Shown here one piece after another: positions 1-6,260 of a stretch of DNA of 20,428 bases. The DNA is taken from the NCBI GenBank assembly GCA_947506075.1, contig CANNNN010000006.1, forward strand, positions 1-20,428, read 5' to 3'. The position numbers and the translations under genes are program-made. Every line of letters starts with the position of its first letter. The stretch's first letter is position 1. The stretch is from Methylococcaceae bacterium. Lineage in GTDB: Bacteria; Pseudomonadota; Gammaproteobacteria; Methylococcales; Methylomonadaceae. The notes beneath the pieces are model-generated. The model was not told the origin of the DNA. It saw only the letters and a list, made by a program, of their open reading frames with translations, and ran no database searches.

Positions 1-2
1 CT

Positions 3-197
3 TTTTTCGGCCTCCAGGAAGCGCACTTAGCGGGCGAAAACAGATTTATTGATGGCCGAAAGAGTAAACTAAGAATTAAATCCGCTGGCGTCTTTAGCAA
101 TGAGCTGTGTAGAGAGATTTTACTCAGCAGCAAGAAAAATTATTTTTTTGTGAAAAAAGCTGTCAAGCAATTTATTATTTATTTTCCAAATGACTAG
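3..197 (+). CDS. possible 3' end of a gene cut by the window edge
   Basis: The frame beginning at base 3 stays open from the window edge for 64 codons and ends at TAG 195-197. The deduced tail is basic and lysine-rich (it ends FIIYFPND) and has no motif that I recognise. Sixty-four open codons in AT-rich DNA is only mildly unlikely by chance, and no start is visible, so this may be the end of a real upstream gene or simply an open stretch. It would run in the same direction as gnd, with about 255 bases between them. Confidence 0.25.
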   Translation, partial: FFGLQEAHLAGENRFIDGRKSKLRIKSAGVFSNELCREILLSSKKNYFFVKKAVKQFIIYFPND

Positions 198-284
198 GGG
201 TGCGAGTAGTTACAAAACATCCTTTGTTTGAAGGTAGGTATTGATCGGCGTAGCCTGAAAATTGTCGCAGATAGACTGACTTCC

Positions 285-323
285 CTTAAGCACGCTTAAG
301 TCTTATTCACTCGTTTCGAAACG
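285..323. repeat. two adjacent perfect palindromes upstream of gnd
   Basis: Bases 285-300 read CTTAAGC-AC-GCTTAAG, a perfect inverted repeat with 7-base arms and a 2-base centre. Bases 312-323 read CGTTTCGAAACG, a perfect 12-base palindrome. Their centres are about 25 bases apart. The spacers are too short for good RNA hairpins, so dimeric protein-binding sites are more likely than terminators. They lie 130-170 bases before the gnd start. No regulator can be named from the sequence. Confidence 0.4.
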
Positions 324-397
324 GAAGCGGCGTAAAATGATGTTGTCCGACCTTGGATTTCGCGCGCAATTATAGCACCTGTTTAGCTATACCCAAT

Positions 398-420
398 CCA
401 TTCGCAAACTATGCTAATAT
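398..420 (+). promoter_or_regulatory. possible extended -10 promoter for gnd
   Basis: TGCTAATAT (412-420) resembles an extended -10 element, with TAATAT at 415-420. No good -35 hexamer lies 16-18 bases upstream, which fits an extended -10 promoter or a false match. Transcription would start near 427, giving a leader of about 26 bases before the gnd ATG. The call rests on one motif only. Confidence 0.25.
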
Positions 421-452
421 TCCGCCTACCGTAATTTTTATAGAAGACAAAT

Positions 453-1898
453 ATGAAAGCAAACATCGGTTTAATAGGACTGGCCGTCATGGGACAAAAT
501 CTGGTTCTCAACATGAACGACCACGGTTTTAAAGTAGCAGTCTTTAACCGCACCACCAGCACCGTCGACGAGTTCCTGGACGGACCTGCAAAAGACACGC
601 AGGTAATTGGAACGCACTCGCTGGAACAGCTGGTCGATAGCCTGGAAACACCACGCATCGTGATGCTGATGGTTAAAGCCGGCGATGTTGTCGACCAATA
701 CATCGACAAGCTGGTGCCGCTATTAGCTGCAGGCGATATTATTGTCGATGGCGGCAACTCACTGTTTACCGATACCAATCGCCGCACCGCAGCGCTTAAG
801 GAACAAAACATCAACTACATCGGCACCGGCGTTTCCGGCGGCGAAGAAGGCGCAAGACACGGTCCATCGATTATGCCGGGCGGCAACAGGGCAGCTTGGC
901 CTACGGTTAAACCAATCTTCCAGGCGATCAGCGCGCAGGTTGACGGCGATCCTTGCTGCGAATGGGTAGGCGATAATGGCGCGGGACATTACGTCAAGAT
1001 GGTGCATAACGGCATCGAATATGGCGACATGCAGCTGATCTGCGAAGCCTATCAGTTATTGTCAGAAGGTTTGAGTCTTAGCGCCGATGACATGCAGGCA
1101 ATATTTTCCGAATGGAATCAGGGCGAATTAAGCTCTTATCTGATCGAAATCACCGCCAATATTTTGGCCTATAAAGACGAAGACGGCGCGCCTCTGGTCG
1201 ATAAAATCCTCGACACCGCAGGTCAAAAAGGTACGGGCAAGTGGACCGGCATCAACGCGCTGGACTTAGGTATACCATTAACACTGATCGGCGAATCGGT
1301 GTTTGCGCGCTGTTTGTCGGCTCAAAAATCGGAGCGCGTCAAGGCGGCTAAAGTTTTGCCTAAGGCGACTACAACTTTTTCCGGCGACAAGCAGGCGATG
1401 ATAACTGCGATACGCGATGCGTTGTATGCGGCCAAGATTATTTCCTATGCCCAGGGTTTTCGCCTGATGCGCGAAGCGTCCAAGGAATATAGCTTATCGC
1501 TGAATTATGGCGAAATAGCGCTGATGTGGCGCGGCGGTTGCATTATTCGCAGCCAGTTTTTAAACGACATCAAGCAAGCCTACAACGAAAATCCAGAACT
1601 GGAAAACCTGCTGTTAGCCGATTTCTTTGTAGCTGCGATGAAACAAGCCGATGAAGGCTGGCGCAAAGCGGTCATCTTGGGCATAGAGCTGGGCATTCCA
1701 ACGCCGGCGTTCTCGTCTGCGTTAGCCTATTTCGACGGCTATCGTACCGAACGACTGCCGGCCAACTTATTGCAGGCGCAACGGGATTATTTCGGCGCCC
1801 ATACTTATGAACGCACCGATAAGCCCAGAGGCGAGTTTTTCCATACCGATTGGACCGGACACGGCGGTAAGACGGCGTCTTCTACTTATACGGTTTAG
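453..1898 (+). CDS. gnd: 6-phosphogluconate dehydrogenase, decarboxylating
   Basis: Oxidises 6-phosphogluconate to ribulose-5-phosphate and CO2 in the cytoplasm while reducing NAD(P)+. This is the third step of the oxidative pentose phosphate pathway and part of the dissimilatory RuMP cycle in methylotrophs. The 481-residue protein has the length of the long homodimeric form. It opens with the Rossmann motif GLAVMG (residues 9-14), carries the signature VSGGEEGARHGPSIMPGG (about 128-145) and the catalytic stretch KMVHNGIEYGDMQ (about 183-195), and ends with HTDWTGHGG, typical of the C-terminal tail that reaches into the partner subunit. The start follows a weak AGAAGA Shine-Dalgarno (about 443-448). 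zwf and pgl follow on the same strand after a 170-base gap holding an inverted repeat. Cofactor preference (NAD or NADP) cannot be read safely. Confidence 0.97.
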   Translation: MKANIGLIGLAVMGQNLVLNMNDHGFKVAVFNRTTSTVDEFLDGPAKDTQVIGTHSLEQLVDSLETPRIVMLMVKAGDVVDQYIDKLVPLLAAGDIIVDGGNSLFTDTNRRTAALKEQNINYIGTGVSGGEEGARHGPSIMPGGNRAAWPTVKPIFQAISAQVDGDPCCEWVGDNGAGHYVKMVHNGIEYGDMQLICEAYQLLSEGLSLSADDMQAIFSEWNQGELSSYLIEITANILAYKDEDGAPLVDKILDTAGQKGTGKWTGINALDLGIPLTLIGESVFARCLSAQKSERVKAAKVLPKATTTFSGDKQAMITAIRDALYAAKIISYAQGFRLMREASKEYSLSLNYGEIALMWRGGCIIRSQFLNDIKQAYNENPELENLLLADFFVAAMKQADEGWRKAVILGIELGIPTPAFSSALAYFDGYRTERLPANLLQAQRDYFGAHTYERTDKPRGEFFHTDWTGHGGKTASSTYTV

Positions 1899-1925
1899 TT
1901 ATCTATACATTCAAAAATACAACGT

Positions 1926-2012
1926 CACAGATTCACAGATTAAACTTTTTATGCCTATGGTTTGCAACCCCGACCGGCTTGAATACCTCATTTTATAATC
2001 TGTGAATCTGTG
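1926..2012. repeat. 17-bp perfect inverted repeat, possible dispersed element
   Basis: CACAGATTCACAGATTA at 1926-1942 is the exact reverse complement of 1996-2012, with 53 bases between the arms. Each arm contains a tandem CACAGATT unit. The pair fills the gnd-zwf gap. It could form a large stem-loop in the transcript and attenuate or stabilise the mRNA. Its arm sequence resembles bases 5916-5929 (ATTACAGATTCACTGAT), suggesting a dispersed intergenic family, though a family cannot be shown from one window. Confidence 0.6.
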
Positions 2013-2068
2013 GCAACAAAATACCCGCTAAGAATTTACCCTTATCCATTATCATCGAGTCCTTGTTT

Positions 2069-3553
2069 ATGAACGCCGATCCCTGTACTTACGTTATTTT
2101 TGGTGCCACCGGAAATCTGTCCCGGATCAAATTAATGCCCGCGCTGTATCATCTCGATGTAGCCAATCGCCTGCCGGTAGGCACACGCATCCTGGCCATC
2201 GGTCGAAGGCCATGGGATCAGAAAAAATGGCTCAGCGAAGTCAGGGAGATGGTCCAGGCAAAATCCGGGGATGATTTTGACGAGACGGTTTTCCAGCGTT
2301 TCAGTGAACGCCTGCATTATCATCAAGGCGATATAGAACAGTTACAATGTTACTCGGAACTGGCTGAACTGCTTAACGAGAAAAACCACTTCCCTAAAAA
2401 TATCGCCTTCTATCTGTCGATAAGTCCTGCCGACTTTGGCACGGTTATGGAAAAGCTAAGCGATAACAAATTATTCGATGAAGATTACGGCTGGCGGCGG
2501 GTCATTATCGAAAAACCGTTCGGTTATGATCTGGACAGCGCCCAGGCTCTGCAAAAGCGCATCAGCCACTATTTGACCGAAGAGCAAATTTACCGCATCG
2601 ATCATTACCTCGGCAAGGGCATGGTGCAAAATGTACTGGTATTTCGATTTGCCAACGTGATGCTGGAACCCTTATGGAACCGCAATTATATCGACCATAT
2701 TCAGATCACCCATTCCGAAGACATCGGCATAGGTACACGTGCCGATTACTACAACGGTTCGGGAGCAATGCGCGATATGCTGCAAAGCCATCTGTTGCAA
2801 TTGCTGACCCTGGTGACGATGGAACCCCCGGCCTCGATGGAAGCGGAATCCCTGCGCGACGAAAAAGTGAAGGTGCTAAAATCGATACGGCCTATTGCCA
2901 AGGAAGCCGTGCATGGCCATGCGTTTCGCGGCCAATATGCCCAGGGTCATGTTAACGGCGAAAAGGTCAACAGCTATCTGCAGGAAGAAAACATCCCGGC
3001 CAACAGCGTGACCGAAACCTACGCGTCGATGAAACTGTATATCGACAACTGGCGCTGGCGCGGTGTGCCAATGTATTTGCGTACCGGCAAACGCATGGCC
3101 AAGGCGCAATCGACGATTTCGATCTGTTTTCGCCACCCGCCGTTACAGTTTTTCCGCGGCACCAATGTGCAATGCATGAACCCGAACTGGGTATTATTGG
3201 GCATACAGCCCGAAGAATGCATACGCATCGAAATGACAGTCAAAGAGCCCGGTCTGGAGATGAGTACAAGAACCAGCAGTCTGGATGCAAGCTTCCGCAA
3301 TGAAGATGAAAAAGCCATCGACGCTTACGAAGACCTGTTACTGGATGTGCTGAAAGGCGACCGCTCGCTGTTTTTGCGCTTTGACGAAGTCGAATACGCC
3401 TGGCGCATCGTCGACCCTATCCTGCAAACCTGGGCGATCGAACGCGACTACATCGCGACTTATCCTGCCGGTTCCTGGGGACCTGAAGACAGTCGCCTAT
3501 TTGAAAAAAGCGCCCAATCCTGGCGCAGTTCTTTAACACCGGAGTGTAAATAA
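2069..3553 (+). CDS. zwf: glucose-6-phosphate 1-dehydrogenase
   Basis: Oxidises glucose-6-phosphate to 6-phosphoglucono-1,5-lactone with NAD(P)+, the entry step of the oxidative pentose phosphate pathway. At 494 residues from ATG 2069 it has the family's usual length. Visible motifs are the nucleotide-binding GATGNLSRIKL (about 12-22), EKPFG (148-152) and the active-site signature RIDHYLGK (176-183) with its catalytic histidine. The central NHLLQ-like stretch (QSHLLQLL), DNWRWRGVP and YLRTGKR segments also match. The coenzyme loop has N and I where many homologues have D and R (GxxGDLxxRKL); the final lysine is kept. I chose ATG 2069 over in-frame TTG 2063 because GAG at 2057-2059 is 9 bases from the ATG but only 3 from the TTG. 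The stop codon abuts the pgl start, so the two are almost certainly co-translated. Confidence 0.97.
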   Translation: MNADPCTYVIFGATGNLSRIKLMPALYHLDVANRLPVGTRILAIGRRPWDQKKWLSEVREMVQAKSGDDFDETVFQRFSERLHYHQGDIEQLQCYSELAELLNEKNHFPKNIAFYLSISPADFGTVMEKLSDNKLFDEDYGWRRVIIEKPFGYDLDSAQALQKRISHYLTEEQIYRIDHYLGKGMVQNVLVFRFANVMLEPLWNRNYIDHIQITHSEDIGIGTRADYYNGSGAMRDMLQSHLLQLLTLVTMEPPASMEAESLRDEKVKVLKSIRPIAKEAVHGHAFRGQYAQGHVNGEKVNSYLQEENIPANSVTETYASMKLYIDNWRWRGVPMYLRTGKRMAKAQSTISICFRHPPLQFFRGTNVQCMNPNWVLLGIQPEECIRIEMTVKEPGLEMSTRTSSLDASFRNEDEKAIDAYEDLLLDVLKGDRSLFLRFDEVEYAWRIVDPILQTWAIERDYIATYPAGSWGPEDSRLFEKSAQSWRSSLTPECK

Positions 3554-4246
3554 ATGCAACAAAACAGTCGCTGGCATACGCTGGAAACCGCCGACCAGGT
3601 AGCAGAGGCCGCCTATCAGCACATACTTGGCGCCGCAGACCTGGCAATTAAAGAGCACGGCAGCTTTAAACTCGTACTAGCCGGGGGCGGCACGCCGGAA
3701 AAAGTCTATCATTTATTGGCCAATACCGATGCCGACTGGGCTAACTGGCATATCTACTATGGCGACGAACGCTGTTTGCCGGCCAGTCATCAAGACAGAA
3801 ACAGCCTGATGGCAAGTTCTGTTTTTCTGGACAAAGTGGCGATTCCATCGGCGCAGATATTCACGATTCCTGCGGAACTGGGACCTGAGTTAGCCGCCCA
3901 GCAATATCAAGCTGTCGTTGCCAAGGCGCTGCCGTTTGATATGGTTTTGCTGGGCATGGGTGAGGACGGCCATACCGCGAGCTTGTTTCCGGGCCATCAG
4001 CACAACGAAGACGAACTGGCGCATGCGGTTTACAATTCGCCCAAACCGCCGCCGGAGCGCGTTTCTATCAGCGCAAAGGCTTTAGGCAACACGCGGGAAC
4101 TGATTTTTTTGATCACCGGCTCAAACAAGCAGGAAGCGGTTAAAAACTGGCGCTCCGGTTTGGGCTTGCCGGTTGCTAGCATTGTTTCTGAAAATCCTAT
4201 CGATATTTATATCGATAGCGATGCCTATGACCCGCAGTCGGCTTAA
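3554..4246 (+). CDS. pgl: 6-phosphogluconolactonase
   Basis: Hydrolyses 6-phosphogluconolactone to 6-phosphogluconate, the step between Zwf and Gnd. The 230-residue protein belongs to the DevB/Pgl sugar-isomerase-like family rather than the beta-propeller type. Motifs seen are LAGGGTPEKVY (about 42-52), YYGDERCLPASHQDRNS (about 72-88) and GMGEDGHTASLFPGH (about 135-149). Its ATG begins on the base after the zwf stop, and its GGAG Shine-Dalgarno (3541-3544) lies inside the end of zwf with a 9-base spacing, so translation is coupled. Together with gnd and zwf this completes the oxidative branch. Confidence 0.96.
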   Translation: MQQNSRWHTLETADQVAEAAYQHILGAADLAIKEHGSFKLVLAGGGTPEKVYHLLANTDADWANWHIYYGDERCLPASHQDRNSLMASSVFLDKVAIPSAQIFTIPAELGPELAAQQYQAVVAKALPFDMVLLGMGEDGHTASLFPGHQHNEDELAHAVYNSPKPPPERVSISAKALGNTRELIFLITGSNKQEAVKNWRSGLGLPVASIVSENPIDIYIDSDAYDPQSA

Positions 4247-4282
4247 CCCTTTTATAAACCTATAACAAAAGACGAACTGATC

Positions 4283-4594
4283 ATGAAAAATCATTACCCT
4301 ATCCGCCCAAATTTCGCTATCACCTTTTTAGTAATACTGCTCGGCGGTTGCGCTTCCGAACCGGTTGCCGTGCAAACGCCAAGCCCCGTACTTTCCGGCG
4401 AACAAATGCTCAGTGAAAGCCAACGCCTGGCAAACCTCGGCGATAGATGGAAAAAAGGTAAGGACCTGGTTGATCGCGGCAATGTTTTAGTCCGCGAAGG
4501 CAGGAATAAAATCGAGGAAGGCAACCGGATGATTCAAGAAGGCGAAAAAGTGCAACGCGAAAGCGAAGAAAGCTCTGGCACTATCAATAAATAA
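4283..4594 (+). CDS. small lipoprotein with glycine every seven residues
   Basis: Predicted 103-residue lipoprotein of unknown role. The N-terminus is a lipoprotein signal ending in LLGGC, so Cys23 would be lipidated; Ala at +2 favours outer-membrane sorting. After a Pro-rich linker the C-terminal half is helical and charged, with Gly59, Gly66, Gly73, Gly80 and Gly87 spaced exactly seven residues apart. The units read VDRGNVL, VREGRNK, IEEGNRM and IQEGEKV. The DNA shows the same 21-base periodicity, which suggests internal duplication. It lies 36 bases after pgl and 57 before gmk, so it may share their transcript. Glycine at a fixed heptad position suggests a tightly packed helix or an oligomeric rod, which is inference. 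I do not recognise a named family. Confidence 0.8.
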   Translation: MKNHYPIRPNFAITFLVILLGGCASEPVAVQTPSPVLSGEQMLSESQRLANLGDRWKKGKDLVDRGNVLVREGRNKIEEGNRMIQEGEKVQRESEESSGTINK

Positions 4595-4651
4595 CCTGAA
4601 TTACACCGTAGCAATCGATACCTTGATCCTTTAATCTTAGACCTTAGACAC

Positions 4652-5266
4652 ATGACTATTGGCAAACTGTATATTATTTCCGCCCCGTCCGGCGCCGGCA
4701 AAACCAGTCTGGTTAAACAGCTGCTTGCCGATCTGGCTGACCTGAGCGTATCAATCTCCCATACCACCCGGCCAATGCGGCCTGGCGAAATAGACGGAGC
4801 AGATTATTATTTTGTCTCTGTCTCAGATTTTAAAACCATGCAGAAAAACCTGGCGTTTCTTGAATATGCCCAGGTTTTTGACAATTTTTATGGCACGGCA
4901 CAACAGACCGTAGAACAAAATCTGCACCAGGGACTGGATGTGATACTCGAGATCGACTGGCAAGGCGCTCAGCAAATCAAAAAACTGCTGCCCGACAGTA
5001 TTTCTATTTTTATCCTGCCGCCATCGACCCAAGTACTGTTGCAGCGCCTACAAAACCGAGGCCAGGATGATGAACAAACCATAGCCCGTAGGATGCGTGA
5101 TGCACTCACCGAAATGCGCCATCATGACGAGTTTGATTATCTGGTGGTCAACGATGATTTTGCATTAGCACTGACTGAATTAAAAAGCATCATCATCGCC
5201 AATCGCTTAACCCGGCAACGGCAACTGCATAATCTGCAGCCTTTACTAACCGCGCTGTTTTCGTAG
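4652..5266 (+). CDS. gmk: guanylate kinase
   Basis: Phosphorylates GMP (and dGMP) to GDP with ATP in the cytoplasm; essential for GTP supply. The 204-residue protein has the usual length. The P-loop SAPSGAGKTSL spans residues 10-20, and the GMP-binding stretch SHTTRPMRPGEIDGADYYFVS begins at about residue 37, followed by FLEYAQVFDNFYGT and DVILEIDWQGAQQIK. The lid carries RRMRDALTEM. In many gammaproteobacteria gmk sits next to rpoZ and spoT; here it follows the pentose-phosphate genes and the lipoprotein, and the next gene is an unrelated membrane protein. No strong Shine-Dalgarno is visible before ATG 4652. Confidence 0.96.
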   Translation: MTIGKLYIISAPSGAGKTSLVKQLLADLADLSVSISHTTRPMRPGEIDGADYYFVSVSDFKTMQKNLAFLEYAQVFDNFYGTAQQTVEQNLHQGLDVILEIDWQGAQQIKKLLPDSISIFILPPSTQVLLQRLQNRGQDDEQTIARRMRDALTEMRHHDEFDYLVVNDDFALALTELKSIIIANRLTRQRQLHNLQPLLTALFS

Positions 5267-5345
5267 ATTACACAAAAGTTTATTTATCACGCAGCAATCA
5301 TGCAGATGACGAACCTTGTCACAACTCAAACCAAGGTTTCAAGTA

Positions 5346-5831
5346 ATGTCCCGAGCAATATTCAACCGGCGTAAGGTATTTAGAATAAATGCACTGCAGA
5401 CGCGCTATATTCTAGGCGTTTTCCTGCTGATTTTGTTATCAGGATTGTGTTCTGCATTGTTGGTTTTCTGGATAACCGGCGGCGAGTTACTGGCGCAATC
5501 GCAGTCTGCTCACCCCAATATCGTCGATGCCTTGGATCGGCTGGGGCTATCCCTTTTAATCGGCAATGGGGTGTCCCTTATTATTGCCGGAACCCTCGCG
5601 ATGTTTATGGTCATGTTTGCCACGCATAAAACCCTCGGCCCCCAGTATCGTTTTAAAAAAATCTGCGAGCAAGTCGGCTCGGGCAACTTGGACACGCAGA
5701 TTTCATTACGAGAAAAAGACTACCTCCAAGAGTTGGGTGTGGCTTTTAGTGACATGCTACACAAGTTACGCGCTAAAAAACTCAACAACTGGATTTGCTT
5801 GCACTGCTCAATGCCCAGCTTGAGCAATTAA
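5346..5831 (+). CDS. two-TM protein with HAMP-like region, frameshifted near its end
   Basis: Predicted inner-membrane protein with two membrane segments (about residues 21-43 and 68-92) flanking a short periplasmic loop, then a HAMP-like segment (about 93-142: GPQYRF, VGSGNLDTQI, LREKDYLQEL, AFSDMLHKL). It has no output domain such as a kinase or cyclase, so its signalling partner is unknown. I chose ATG 5346 because AAGG (5333-5336) lies 9 bases upstream; in-frame TTG 5316 is an alternative that would add ten residues. As sequenced it stops at 5831 after a cysteine- and serine-rich tail that looks out of place. The adjoining frame continues with a clean leucine-rich coiled coil to TAG 5882-5884 (see next entry), so a one-base deletion in the A run at 5775-5780 is likely. 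Restored length would be about 179 residues. Confidence 0.7.
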   Translation: MSRAIFNRRKVFRINALQTRYILGVFLLILLSGLCSALLVFWITGGELLAQSQSAHPNIVDALDRLGLSLLIGNGVSLIIAGTLAMFMVMFATHKTLGPQYRFKKICEQVGSGNLDTQISLREKDYLQELGVAFSDMLHKLRAKKLNNWICLHCSMPSLSN

Positions 5832-5884
5832 AACTGGCTCAAACTTTGATAAATGAACTAGAGCGGTTAGTCAAAAAGTTTTAG
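5775..5884 (+). pseudogene. out-of-frame C-terminal coiled coil of the preceding gene
   Basis: In the -1 frame relative to the preceding gene the sequence reads QLDLLALLNAQLEQLKLAQ and then TLINELERLVKKF before TAG 5882-5884. This is an amphipathic leucine-heptad helix of the kind expected after a HAMP segment. The switch point is the six-A run 5775-5780; a seventh A would join the frames as AKKTQQLDLL. A TAA at 5774-5776 blocks this frame further upstream, so it is not an independent ORF. Sequencing error, decay or slippage at the A run are all possible. Confidence 0.6.
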
Positions 5885-5924
5885 GCAGCTTGCAATAAAC
5901 ACTGCCCACTAAAATTACAGATTC

Positions 5925-5934
5925 ACTGATCAGT
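5925..5934. repeat. short palindrome between convergent genes
   Basis: ACTGATCAGT is a perfect 10-base palindrome in the 70-base gap between the converging HAMP-like gene and the DUF3240 gene. It overlaps a stretch resembling the 1926-1942 repeat arm. There is no U tract on either side, so it is not a typical intrinsic terminator, and I see no other terminator in this gap. Confidence 0.3.
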
Positions 5935-5954
5935 TATAAATCACAAATACCGGC

Positions 5955-6260
5955 CTAAATAACCCCGTTTTCAATCACCGGCAACACCCAGTACTTAATA
6001 CCCGAACCGGAAAAATCGGCTCTGAGTTGCTCCAATAAGATAGGCAATCCCTGTTGCGGTACGTACATTTGAAAACGTATCCTTTTCTGCCTTCCACTCA
6101 CCTGCTCGGCTAACGACAAGCCTTCATTTTTATGATCGTGTGAGCTGACCGGAAAACTGCTGAAACCGTGCTCTGACTCCACCATTAACAGACAATCAAC
6201 GACTGCTTCTTCTAGGCTGACCGGCACATTCAGTGTTACTAAATATTGTTTACTGTTCAT
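5955..6260 (-). CDS. DUF3240 family protein coupled to the RND pump
   Basis: A 101-residue soluble protein without signal peptide or membrane segment. The alternating beta and alpha pattern with a central variable loop (His- and Asp-containing SSHDHKNEG, about 40-48) and the ending YWVLPVIENGVI fit DUF3240, a family I associate with proteobacterial CzcA/CusA loci and with a ferredoxin-like fold of PII type. Function is unestablished; a cytoplasmic metal- or effector-responsive modulator of the pump is an inference. Its ATG overlaps the czcA stop codon by four bases (ATGA), so it is the last gene of the efflux operon and is translated in step with the pump. Confidence 0.75.
   Translation of the reverse strand: MNSKQYLVTLNVPVSLEEAVVDCLLMVESEHGFSSFPVSSHDHKNEGLSLAEQVSGRQKRIRFQMYVPQQGLPILLEQLRADFSGSGIKYWVLPVIENGVI

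Noticed and set aside
5770..5785. Programmed -1 frameshift at the A run
   Set aside because: The zero-frame codons are GCT AAA AAA CTC, so the heptamer register A-AAA-AAC is not in the required phase, and I see no strong downstream stem. A one-base deletion is simpler.
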